Shown: positions 11,546 to 23,900 of the stretch, one piece after another | How positions within the stretch are numbered: the stretch's first letter is position 1 | How the letters are laid out: each line of letters begins with the position of its first letter | DNA from: Siphonodentalium dalli | Taxonomy: Eukaryota; Mollusca; Scaphopoda; Gadilida; Siphonodentaliidae | Direction of reading: 5' to 3' | Assembly: GCA_032622095.1 (NCBI GenBank) | Contig: CP136064.1 | Location: 7,617,512 to 7,681,511, forward strand | Length of the DNA stretch: 64,000 bases | Program-made: the position numbers and the translations under genes | Notes under the pieces: model-generated | The model's input: only the letters and a program-made list of their open reading frames with translations | Databases searched by the model: none | What the model was told of the DNA's origin: nothing

Positions 11546-11583
11546 GAGCCCATGGCAAAGGACCTGGTGTACATCTGTGTTAG
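11546..11583 (+). CDS. Candidate terminal exon, phase-compatible with 5806-5963
   Basis: A strong acceptor (TTTTTCTTGTTTCAG ending at 11545) precedes a short segment. Joined after the single leftover base of the exon ending at 5963, it reads in frame as GAHGKGPGVHLC and then TAG at 11581-11583. The intron would be about 5.6 kb and would hold several mobile elements. The phase match has a one-in-three chance of being coincidental, and no canonical AATAAA follows closely (only AATAAG near 11619). It is a hypothesis worth testing against transcripts. Confidence 0.25.
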
Positions 11584-11650
11584 GTCAAGCTAGCTCAAGA
11601 TACAGTTTATTGCAGTGTGCAATAAGTATTCTGCATAAAGGAATACATCA

Positions 11651-13124
11651 GCAGTCAGATGCTCGTAGCCCGTTTATATATAACCATGGGTATATGCCAG
11701 ATATAACCGTACAAAAAAAACGCCGTTCTTTTTACCGTGTATTTATCCATGGTGTGCATGCCTGTGCATGGTTGTCCGTAACATGGTGCCCGGTGTTATT
11801 GCTTTGAAAGGTAATCATGTCCGACTGGTGTTGTTAGATTGGTAATGAGATTAGCGGTTACTATGTCTTGTCTGGTCACATTTACTGTTTGAACTTTGTC
11901 TGAAATAGACGCACTTTTTTATACTAGAATTTGCGCAACAGGAGCGCAGGGAAATCGCACGTCGATTTGGTTTAAGGGTTTTTAGAAAAAGTATTTATAT
12001 GATATAGACAGAGACGTGGCGACAGGGGGGGTTGTGGTGTCTCACCCCCCCCCCCCCTCCCCCCCCCAACTTTGGTCAAAATGTTCAACAGCTAGTTGGA
12101 AATTTCATACTTACCAAAACATTAGTTGGAAATTTCACACCAACATTAAGTTGAAAATGTTCTTGTAGTTTGATTTTCAAACACTTTCTTAGTGACGAAT
12201 TTGTTGTTTTTAGACCAACATTTGCATATTTCCCTTTCATTTGCAAAATTATGGACTCAAATGGCCATCAGTTGGCAATTTTGAAACCTATGGGTGAGTG
12301 CCAGGTTAATAATTTCCCGGAATTGGACAACTTGAGGCCGGTCTATGCTATAGGATTGTCAAATGTTCATGTTCATATTTCAAAAATGTTCTCATATCGG
12401 GCCTAACCATCGGCCGACCCGTGTGTTCTGTGTCCTTGCCTGTAGTTACTCGCTAATTCATTTAAGAAAAAAATAGATCGGGGGTGTAAATTTGTGTGGT
12501 GTTATACCACTAGATGTTAAGATGTTTTAATCTCATACTGGACAGAACCATCTTTTTCACCCCCCCCCCCCCCGCACGACAAGTGGCCACCATACTATAT
12601 TGGTTCATTTGGAATAGTCTACCATCTGGTAGTCTGTGAGGGAACATTTGGGAAAAATCAAAGGGGGGTGCAAATTGATTTACGCAAACTTATGAGTTTG
12701 GTGTGGTTCAATGGGGTGGGGTGCAGTTGGAAATTCCAAGGTGGAGACCACCCCAACGAAAACCCTCTATAACCAAGTCTCGAGTGCCAAATATCCCACA
12801 CTCAACCAGGGGTGCCTCTCGCAACTCGTTTCTGCCCTGGCATAGGCCTATTTGTTTCTTATCCGAGAATACACTTCACCGGCGGCAATGTATTAACCAT
12901 ACTCTGAAAGAAAACGCTTCCGTGACGATCACACGATAAAGTCGTGCTGCAAGTAAGACGATAATTGTGTTGTAGAAATGATACGGAAGACTGATTGTCA
13001 AAAAATTCAACATCAAAATACACAGGGCAAGACTTATCGATCCAAACTGTGGAGTGTGTTTTCGTTGTGTATTTTTCGCATATACCCATGGTTATATATA
13101 AACGGGCTACGAGCATCTGACTGC
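11651..13124. mobile_element. 1.47-kb element with perfect 47-bp terminal inverted repeats
   Basis: GCAGTCAGATGCTCGTAGCC and the following 27 bp (11651-11697) are exactly complemented at 13078-13124. No transposase is encoded; the interior is a copy of the TTGGAAATTT-type repeat also found at 46.0-46.9 kb. I see no unambiguous target-site duplication. Identical long TIRs suggest a fairly recent insertion, or arm homogenisation. Confidence 0.75.
12010..12770 (+). repeat. Dispersed TTGGAAATTT-type repeat with poly-C tracts, copy 1
   Basis: Repeated AGTTGGAAATTTCA motifs, GTTCTTGTAGTTTGATT, a CATCGGCCGACCCGTGTG segment, C-runs at 12045-12067 and near 12558, and a GGGGTGCAGTTGGAAATTCC segment. 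The same motifs in the same order recur at 46.0-46.9 kb. Confidence 0.65.
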
Positions 13125-13513
13125 AGTATTATCCAGAATCTCGCACTTATAAATGTACATCATATACATGTATTTCTAACATTCATGACTGCGTGTGTGT
13201 ATCTTAGCAATGAAGCTATGGTACACTGATTTGTGAAACCAAAAAAACCCCACATTTCTGGACTCTCTAAAACCTGACAGGCACCATAATCAGCATAATC
13301 AGGTTATCCTAACAGTCAATGTATAAATTTTTCCACTGAAATGCTTCTAGCATTTCCTTTCTCAGAAAATCTAACTGGTCTATAAGAGCCATTGTCAACA
13401 ATTTCATTATTTCACTGTAGCATTTGATCATCATTAATATAAAGCTCTACTAAAATAGCTACACATCTCTGATGACTGCTTGTTTTGACTATATATAAAA
13501 CACGGCATGCTTA

Positions 13514-13650
13514 CAGTAATGCTCTAAATATTTTCCCACAAAGTCGAGAGCTTTCCAATGAATGGCAACAAGCCATATTTCCGACTAAAACCTGAAAAGT
13601 TACCCATAATTCTGCTGTGGTTAAGGGGTCGATTACTTAGGGCATTACTG
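13514..13650. mobile_element. 137-bp MITE with TA target duplication
   Basis: Starts CAGTAATGCTCTAAATA and ends TACTTAGGGCATTACTG, flanked on both sides by TA (13512-13513 and 13651-13652). Size, TIR and TA duplication fit a Tc1/mariner-type non-autonomous element. A second copy of the interior and right end is at 61213-61330. Confidence 0.8.
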
Positions 13651-13753
13651 TATATATATGGTCCAAGCAGATCTATTAACTACATAACCCACAAAGTACG
13701 ATATACATATTTGATATATTGTATTCCATGGACATGTTTATATTATGCTTTAA

Positions 13754-14047
13754 TGTGATATTGGATTATAAATTTGCTTTAGTTTTGATATCTATTTTTA
13801 ATAAAGTTGTTATTTCCACTATAAATATTCACAATCAAGATTAGTCTCAATCGAAATGTACAATCTGGGTGATCTTCTGTGACCGAGTTTGTAAATTTTT
13901 CTATAAGCTGGGGACGAGTTGTAGATTCTATTTATTACTTGATCCCAAATCTCCACAAAACATATTAAATCTATAAATGGGACGTGAGACTAACAGTTTA
14001 TGTCATACAACGATCGCTGTATATCATTATTATATAATGGGTTCAAT
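13754..14047 (+). repeat. Segment duplicated at 14287-14574, copy 1
   Basis: It begins TGTGATATTGGATTATAAAT and ends ATAATGGGTTCAAT. The second copy 533 bp downstream is nearly the same but lacks about 37 bp after CTATAAGC and carries a different insertion after GAGACTAAC. This copy preserves the uninterrupted site into which the 14575 element inserted in copy 2. Confidence 0.85.
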
Positions 14048-14286
14048 CACTACTATCGCTTTCCACAATAACTCAAGGATATGTTAATCGATAGAGGTAA
14101 TATCAGAGTGTTCTCCACATTACATTGTAATTGTGTTTTATATACAATGTGAAGAAAACGGTTTTCCTGACAATAGTTTATAAGTAAATCAATTTTGATG
14201 CTAATAGGCCAGAGTAGCCACATAATATGATACCTTTCAGTTCAGTTTCAACGTTATGTCGTTTCTGTTAAAAAACATGGACAGAA

Positions 14287-14574
14287 TGTGATATTGGATT
14301 ATAAATTTGCTTTAGTTTTGATATCTATTTTTAATAAAGTTGTTATTTCCAGTAATATTCACAATCAAGATTAGTCTCAATCGAAATGTACAATCTGGGT
14401 GATCTTCTGTGACCGAGTTTGTAAATTTTGCTATAAGCAATCTCCACAAAACATATTAAATCTATAAATGGGACGTGAGACTAACGGCGCAGCTATGCAT
14501 TGTTTGGGTACACCTGGCACTAGTTTATGTCATACAATGATCGCTGTATATCATTATCATATAATGGGTTCAAT
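14287..14574 (+). repeat. Segment duplicated from 13754-14047, copy 2
   Basis: Same start and end as copy 1; its right end is interrupted by the hairpin element at 14575-14792. Confidence 0.85.
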
Positions 14575-14792
14575 AACAGGGGCCTGTAACGCGCTCCGCT
14601 GCCCGCCCCCCCCCTTTTGCGCTGCCCATATACAGTGCTTCTATATACGCGCCTGTTTCACGTTAATGGTAGTATAATAAGTACAGTCCTTATATACTAC
14701 CATTAACGTGAAGCAAGCGCGTATATATAGAAGCGGCGTATATGGGCAGCACAAAAGGGGGGCAGGCAGCGGAGCACGTTACAGGCCCCTGT
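14575..14792. mobile_element. hAT-like hairpin MITE with 8-bp target duplication
   Basis: ACAGGGGCCTGTAACGCGCT on the left is complemented by the right end GTTACAGGCCCCTGT. The inverted arms cover almost the whole 218 bp, meeting around AATAAGTACAGTCCTTATA. GGTTCAAT flanks both sides (14567-14574 and 14793-14800). The paralogous segment at 14040-14047 has a single GGTTCAAT, that is, an empty site. CAGGGG termini and 8-bp duplications are typical of hAT elements. Confidence 0.82.
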
Positions 14793-14964
14793 GGTTCAAT
14801 GAATGGAATAAGGTCAGATCATGTGATAAATATATGAACTGCAGCAATATAATCCAGGGTGAAAAAAGTAACATGACATTATAGCAAAATAGTAATGAGT
14901 CTGCTAACAATTATAATGGACCTCATTTAATATGTGAGGATGTAGTTTAAAGGGGTACTGTATA

Positions 14965-17900
14965 ATTATACTTCCATGGTGTAACCAAGGAAGTATATTG
15001 TTTTTCTACTGCGGCCGTTTTCTGTTTAATTGGAAATACTCAGAAACTAATGGGAGGAGGACCGCGAAATCTCTAGCGAATGAAGGCATCTAAGGTCTAC
15101 TAAAAATAATGGTATCCGGATGTTGGTCCAATATCTTTTGACAGAGTTATGGCCCTTTTTCGATTATTTTTCATTATTATTATACTGGACACTTTTGCAA
15201 CCCTTATTACTCGAAAAGTACCAGGAGTAGCACACTAAAACTTGGTACGTATCTTGGGATCAAAGAGTTGTATGCCATCGTCGCATAACGAATATTGTCC
15301 GCGTTTTCCCCGAGGAGTTATCTCCCTTTATCTGAAAAAATGTTATTTGATTATCTCGGAAATTATAAGGAGCAGAGCATCGAAAATTGGACTGTATACA
15401 CATCTCGATATGCCCTACTGCCCACGGGCATCAGAACTTGTGTCCGCGCTTTCCCTGAGGAGTTACCGCCCATAGTTGGCAAACCTCTATTTGATTGTAC
15501 TCTGTTGTCCTCTTGTATCATTCCAGATAACTGCATGTGGTTTTCATAGTCGTGTTGACCGTTGTCAGTTTAGTCAGAGAAGGAAATTTTGACAGGGTCA
15601 GACATATATTTTGACACTGGGGTGGGGGGCAAATTGTTTGCAAAATAAAATTTTGATTGACATTCATATATTTAAGTTTATGTATTTCCCGAACGAAAAC
15701 AAACTCATACCGGAAAGGATTTTTGAAATCCGAGAAGAAATGCAAGAGTTACGGGCCCTCAAAGTTTGCAATTTGGGCCCATGTGCTTGATAACACATCT
15801 CCTCCGAAGGTATCGAACATAGGATATCATCTTATACGCCAACGTGTGCGGACGGAAGAGAGCACGCGGTGGGCCAAATTTTTCCAGTGTCTGTTCATTA
15901 TTGTGGGTCTGGGGAGGGGTGGTCCGTTGTACCAATTTTTAATTCTTCTCCGAATCAGATGAAACTTGGAATATAACATCTCCAACATCAGTCGATCTCG
16001 AAATTGAAAGAATTTCGAAAATCCATCGAAAACTGACATAATTGCGGACCCTCAAACTTTGCAATTTTGGACCCATGTGCTTGATAACACATCTCCTCCG
16101 AAGATATCGAACATAGGATGTCATCTGATACGAAAATACGTACGGACTGAAGAGGGCACGCGGTGGACCAAATTTTGCCAGTGTCGGTTCAGTATTGTGG
16201 GTCAGGGGAGGGGTAGTCCGTGGTACCATTTTTGTTATTCTTCTCCGAATCAGATGAAACTTGGAATGTAACATCTACCATATACGTTGATCTCGAAGCT
16301 GAAAACAGATCGTAAATCCGTGTGAAAATGGCGGAGATTTTGGCCATCCAATTTTGAATTTGGGCCCATATGCTTTCCAATAACCAAAGTGTTATTCGGG
16401 TTCGAATCAGATGAAATTTATGTTGTGCAATCTAGGTCAGCGGCAGATCGCAAAACTGAAAACAATTTTTAAATCCGTTGGAAACTAACGGAGTTACGGG
16501 CCCTCAAACTTCGCATTTTGTGCCAGGGTTGATGTTTTCCCAATCCCGTCACCCAATTTCGAGGTAGGGGTGGGGTCACGTCCAAACACTTGAGATCAAC
16601 CTACACATGTTAGGACAACATATACTCACAATACTTATATTTTCCGTCCCGAAACTGCGATTCTTTCCACTCATGATTTTCCCTATTATTATACTTCCAT
16701 GGTGTAACCAAGGAAGTATATTGTTTTTCTACTGCGGCCGTTTTCTGTTTAATTGGAAATACTCAGAAACTAATGGGAGGAGGACCGCGAAATCTCTAGC
16801 GAATGAAGGCATCTAAGGTCTACTAAAAATAATGGTATCCGGATGTTGGTCCAATATCTTTTGACAGAGTTATGGCCCTTTTTCGATTATTTTTCATTAT
16901 TATTATACTGGACACTTTTGCAACCCTTATTACTCGAAAAGTACCAGGAGTAGCACACTAAAACTTGGTACGTATCTTGGGATCAAAGAGTTGTATGCCA
17001 TCGTCGCATAACGAATATTGTCCGCGTTTTCCCCGAGGAGTTATCTCCCTTTATCTGAAAAAATGTTATTTGATTATCTCGGAAATTATAAGGAGCAGAG
17101 CATCGAAAATTGGACTGTATACACATCTCGATATGCCCTACTGCCCACGGGCATCAGAACTTGTGTCCGCGCTTTCCCTGAGGAGTTACCGCCCATAGTT
17201 GGCAAACCTCTATTTGATTGTACTCTGTTGTCCTCTTGTATCATTCCAGATAACTGCATGTGGTTTTCATAGTCGTGTTGACCGTTGTCAGTTTAGTCAG
17301 AGAAGGAAATTTTGACAGGGTCAGACATATATTTTGACACTGGGGTGGGGGGCAAATTGTTTGCAAAATAAAATTTTGATTGACATTCATATATTTAAGT
17401 TTATGTATTTCCCGAACGAAAACAAACTCATACCGGAAAGGATTTTTGAAATCCGAGAAGAAATGCAAGAGTTACGGGCCCTCAAAGTTTGCAATTTGGG
17501 CCCATGTGCTTGTCCTCACATCTCCTCCGAAGGTATCGAACATAGGATATCATCTTATACGCCAACGTGTGCGGACGGAAGAGAGCACGCGGTGGGCCAA
17601 ATTTTTCCAGTGTCTGTTCATTATTGTGGGTCTGGGGAGGGGTGGTCCGTTGTACCAATTTTTAATTCTTCTCCGAATCAGATGAAACTTGGAATATAAC
17701 ATCTCCAACATCAGTCGATCTCGAAATTGAAAGAATTTCGAAAATCCATCGAAAACTGACATAATTGCGGACCCTCAAACTTTGCAATTTTGGACCCATG
17801 TGCTTGATAACACATCTCCTCCGAAGATATCGAACATAGGATGTCATCTGATACGAAAATACGTACGGACTGAAGAGGGCACGCGGTGGACCAAATTTTG

Positions 17901-20900
17901 CCAGTGTCGGTTCAGTATTGTGGGTCAGGGGAGGGGTAGTCCGTGGTACCATTTTTGTTATTCTTCTCCGAATCAGATGAAACTTGGAATGTAACATCTA
18001 CCATATACGTTGATCTCGAAGCTGAAAACAGATCGTAAATCCGTGTGAAAATGGCGGAGATTTTGGCCATCCAATTTTGAATTTGGGCCCATATGCTTTC
18101 CAATAACCAAAGTGTTATTCGGGTTCGAATCAGATGAAATTTATGTTGTGCAATCTAGGTCAGCGGCAGATCGCAAAACTGAAAACAATTTTTAAATCCG
18201 TTGGAAACTAACGGAGTTACGGGCCCTCAAACTTCGCATTTTGTGCCAGGGTTGATGTTTTCCCAATCCCGTCACCCAATTTCGAGGTAGGGGTGGGGTC
18301 ACGTCCAAACACTTGAGATCAACCTACACATGTTAGGACAACATATACTCACAATACTTATATTTTCCGTCCCGAAACTGCGATTCTTTCCACTCATGAT
18401 TTTCCCTATTATTATACTTCCATGGTGTAACCAAGGAAGTATATTGTTTTTCTACTGCGGCCGTTTTCTGTTTAATTGGAAATACTCAGAAACTAATGGG
18501 AGGAGGACCGCGAAATCTCTAGCGAATGAAGGCATCTAAGGTCTACTAAAAATAATGGTATCCGGATGTTGGTCCAATATCTTTTGACAGAGTTATGGCC
18601 CTTTTTCGATTATTTTTCATTATTATTATACTGGACACTTTTGCAACCCTTATTACTCGAAAAGTACCAGGAGTAGCACACTAAAACTTGGTACGTATCT
18701 TGGGATCAAAGAGTTGTATGCCATCGTCGCATAACGAATATTGTCCGCGTTTTCCCCGAGGAGTTATCTCCCTTTATCTGAAAAAATGTTATTTGATTAT
18801 CTCGGAAATTATAAGGAGCAGAGCATCGAAAATTGGACTGTATACACATCTCGATATGCCCTACTGCCCACGGGCATCAGAACTTGTGTCCGCGCTTTCC
18901 CTGAGGAGTTACCGCCCATAGTTGGCAAACCTCTATTTGATTGTACTCTGTTGTCCTCTTGTATCATTCCAGATAACTGCATGTGGTTTTCATAGTCGTG
19001 TTGACCGTTGTCAGTTTAGTCAGAGAAGGAAATTTTGACAGGGTCAGACATATATTTTGACACTGGGGTGGGGGGCAAATTGTTTGCAAAATAAAATTTT
19101 GATTGACATTCATATATTTAAGTTTATGTATTTCCCGAACGAAAACAAACTCATACCGGAAAGGATTTTTGAAATCCGAGAAGAAATGCAAGAGTTACGG
19201 GCCCTCAAAGTTTGCAATTTGGGCCCATGTGCTTGTCCTCACATCTCCTCCGAAGGTATCGAACATAGGATATCATCTTATACGCCAACGTGTGCGGACG
19301 GAAGAGAGCACGCGGTGGGCCAAATTTTTCCAGTGTCTGTTCATTATTGTGGGTCTGGGGAGGGGTGGTCCGTTGTACCAATTTTTAATTCTTCTCCGAA
19401 TCAGATGAAACTTGGAATATAACATCTCCAACATCAGTCGATCTCGAAATTGAAAGAATTTCGAAAATCCATCGAAAACTGACATAATTGCGGACCCTCA
19501 AACTTTGCAATTTTGGACCCATGTGCTTGATAACACATCTCCTCCGAAGATATCGAACATAGGATGTCATCTGATACGAAAATACGTACGGACTGAAGAG
19601 GGCACGCGGTGGACCAAATTTTGCCAGTGTCGGTTCAGTATTGTGGGTCAGGGGAGGGGTAGTCCGTGGTACCATTTTTGTTATTCTTCTCCGAATCAGA
19701 TGAAACTTGGAATGTAACATCTACCATATACGTTGATCTCGAAGCTGAAAACAGATCGTAAATCCGTGTGAAAATGGCGGAGATTTTGGCCATCCAATTT
19801 TGAATTTGGGCCCATATGCTTTCCAATAACCAAAGTGTTATTCGGGTTCGAATCAGATGAAATTTATGTTGTGCAATCTAGGTCAGCGGCAGATCGCAAA
19901 ACTGAAAACAATTTTTAAATCCGTTGGAAACTAACGGAGTTACGGGCCCTCAAACTTCGCATTTTGTGCCAGGGTTGATGTTTTCCCAATCCCGTCACCC
20001 AATTTCGAGGTAGGGGTGGGGTCACGTCCAAACACTTGAGATCAACCTACACATGTTAGGACAACATATACTCACAATACTTATATTTTCCGTCCCGAAA
20101 CTGCGATTCTTTCCACTCATGATTTTCCCTATTATTATACTTCCATGGTGTAACCAAGGAAGTATATTGTTTTTCTACTGCGGCCGTTTTCTGTTTAATT
20201 GGAAATACTCAGAAACTAATGGGAGGAGGACCGCGAAATCTCTAGCGAATGAAGGCATCTAAGGTCTACTAAAAATAATGGTATCCGGATGTTGGTCCAA
20301 TATCTTTTGACAGAGTTATGGCCCTTTTTCGATTATTTTTCATTATTATTATACTGGACACTTTTGCAACCCTTATTACTCGAAAAGTACCAGGAGTAGC
20401 ACACTAAAACTTGGTACGTATCTTGGGATCAAAGAGTTGTATGCCATCGTCGCATAACGAATATTGTCCGCGTTTTCCCCGAGGAGTTATCTCCCTTTAT
20501 CTGAAAAAATGTTATTTGATTATCTCGGAAATTATAAGGAGCAGAGCATCGAAAATTGGACTGTATACACATCTCGATATGCCCTACTGCCCACGGGCAT
20601 CAGAACTTGTGTCCGCGCTTTCCCTGAGGAGTTACCGCCCATAGTTGGCAAACCTCTATTTGATTGTACTCTGTTGTCCTCTTGTATCATTCCAGATAAC
20701 TGCATGTGGTTTTCATAGTCGTGTTGACCGTTGTCAGTTTAGTCAGAGAAGGAAATTTTGACAGGGTCAGACATATATTTTGACACTGGGGTGGGGGGCA
20801 AATTGTTTGCAAAATAAAATTTTGATTGACATTCATATATTTAAGTTTATGTATTTCCCGAACGAAAACAAACTCATACCGGAAAGGATTTTTGAAATCC

Positions 20901-23900
20901 GAGAAGAAATGCAAGAGTTACGGGCCCTCAAAGTTTGCAATTTGGGCCCATGTGCTTGTCCTCACATCTCCTCCGAAGGTATCGAACATAGGATATCATC
21001 TTATACGCCAACGTGTGCGGACGGAAGAGAGCACGCGGTGGGCCAAATTTTTCCAGTGTCTGTTCATTATTGTGGGTCTGGGGAGGGGTGGTCCGTTGTA
21101 CCAATTTTTAATTCTTCTCCGAATCAGATGAAACTTGGAATATAACATCTCCAACATCAGTCGATCTCGAAATTGAAAGAATTTCGAAAATCCATCGAAA
21201 ACTGACATAATTGCGGACCCTCAAACTTTGCAATTTTGGACCCATGTGCTTGATAACACATCTCCTCCGAAGATATCGAACATAGGATGTCATCTGATAC
21301 GAAAATACGTACGGACTGAAGAGGGCACGCGGTGGACCAAATTTTGCCAGTGTCGGTTCAGTATTGTGGGTCAGGGGAGGGGTAGTCCGTGGTACCATTT
21401 TTGTTATTCTTCTCCGAATCAGATGAAACTTGGAATGTAACATCTACCATATACGTTGATCTCGAAGCTGAAAACAGATCGTAAATCCGTGTGAAAATGG
21501 CGGAGATTTTGGCCATCCAATTTTGAATTTGGGCCCATATGCTTTCCAATAACCAAAGTGTTATTCGGGTTCGAATCAGATGAAATTTATGTTGTGCAAT
21601 CTAGGTCAGCGGCAGATCGCAAAACTGAAAACAATTTTTAAATCCGTTGGAAACTAACGGAGTTACGGGCCCTCAAACTTCGCATTTTGTGCCAGGGTTG
21701 ATGTTTTCCCAATCCCGTCACCCAATTTCGAGGTAGGGGTGGGGTCACGTCCAAACACTTGAGATCAACCTACACATGTTAGGACAACATATACTCACAA
21801 TACTTATATTTTCCGTCCCGAAACTGCGATTCTTTCCACTCATGATTTTCCCTATTATTATACTTCCATGGTGTAACCAAGGAAGTATATTGTTTTTCTA
21901 CTGCGGCCGTTTTCTGTTTAATTGGAAATACTCAGAAACTAATGGGAGGAGGACCGCGAAATCTCTAGCGAATGAAGGCATCTAAGGTCTACTAAAAATA
22001 ATGGTATCCGGATGTTGGTCCAATATCTTTTGACAGAGTTATGGCCCTTTTTCGATTATTTTTCATTATTATTATACTGGACACTTTTGCAACCCTTATT
22101 ACTCGAAAAGTACCAGGAGTAGCACACTAAAACTTGGTACGTATCTTGGGATCAAAGAGTTGTATGCCATCGTCGCATAACGAATATTGTCCGCGTTTTC
22201 CCCGAGGAGTTATCTCCCTTTATCTGAAAAAATGTTATTTGATTATCTCGGAAATTATAAGGAGCAGAGCATCGAAAATTGGACTGTATACACATCTCGA
22301 TATGCCCTACTGCCCACGGGCATCAGAACTTGTGTCCGCGCTTTCCCTGAGGAGTTACCGCCCATAGTTGGCAAACCTCTATTTGATTGTACTCTGTTGT
22401 CCTCTTGTATCATTCCAGATAACTGCATGTGGTTTTCATAGTCGTGTTGACCGTTGTCAGTTTAGTCAGAGAAGGAAATTTTGACAGGGTCAGACATATA
22501 TTTTGACACTGGGGTGGGGGGCAAATTGTTTGCAAAATAAAATTTTGATTGACATTCATATATTTAAGTTTATGTATTTCCCGAACGAAAACAAACTCAT
22601 ACCGGAAAGGATTTTTGAAATCCGAGAAGAAATGCAAGAGTTACGGGCCCTCAAAGTTTGCAATTTGGGCCCATGTGCTTGTCCTCACATCTCCTCCGAA
22701 GGTATCGAACATAGGATATCATCTTATACGCCAACGTGTGCGGACGGAAGAGAGCACGCGGTGGGCCAAATTTTTCCAGTGTCTGTTCATTATTGTGGGT
22801 CTGGGGAGGGGTGGTCCGTTGTACCAATTTTTAATTCTTCTCCGAATCAGATGAAACTTGGAATATAACATCTCCAACATCAGTCGATCTCGAAATTGAA
22901 AGAATTTCGAAAATCCATCGAAAACTGACATAATTGCGGACCCTCAAACTTTGCAATTTTGGACCCATGTGCTTGATAACACATCTCCTCCGAAGATATC
23001 GAACATAGGATGTCATCTGATACGAAAATACGTACGGACTGAAGAGGGCACGCGGTGGACCAAATTTTGCCAGTGTCGGTTCAGTATTGTGGGTCAGGGG
23101 AGGGGTAGTCCGTGGTACCATTTTTGTTATTCTTCTCCGAATCAGATGAAACTTGGAATGTAACATCTACCATATACGTTGATCTCGAAGCTGAAAACAG
23201 ATCGTAAATCCGTGTGAAAATGGCGGAGATTTTGGCCATCCAATTTTGAATTTGGGCCCATATGCTTTCCAATAACCAAAGTGTTATTCGGGTTCGAATC
23301 AGATGAAATTTATGTTGTGCAATCTAGGTCAGCGGCAGATCGCAAAACTGAAAACAATTTTTAAATCCGTTGGAAACTAACGGAGTTACGGGCCCTCAAA
23401 CTTCGCATTTTGTGCCAGGGTTGATGTTTTCCCAATCCCGTCACCCAATTTCGAGGTAGGGGTGGGGTCACGTCCAAACACTTGAGATCAACCTACACAT
23501 GTTAGGACAACATATACTCACAATACTTATATTTTCCGTCCCGAAACTGCGATTCTTTCCACTCATGATTTTCCCTATTATTATACTTCCATGGTGTAAC
23601 CAAGGAAGTATATTGTTTTTCTACTGCGGCCGTTTTCTGTTTAATTGGAAATACTCAGAAACTAATGGGAGGAGGACCGCGAAATCTCTAGCGAATGAAG
23701 GCATCTAAGGTCTACTAAAAATAATGGTATCCGGATGTTGGTCCAATATCTTTTGACAGAGTTATGGCCCTTTTTCGATTATTTTTCATTATTATTATAC
23801 TGGACACTTTTGCAACCCTTATTACTCGAAAAGTACCAGGAGTAGCACACTAAAACTTGGTACGTATCTTGGGATCAAAGAGTTGTATGCCATCGTCGCA

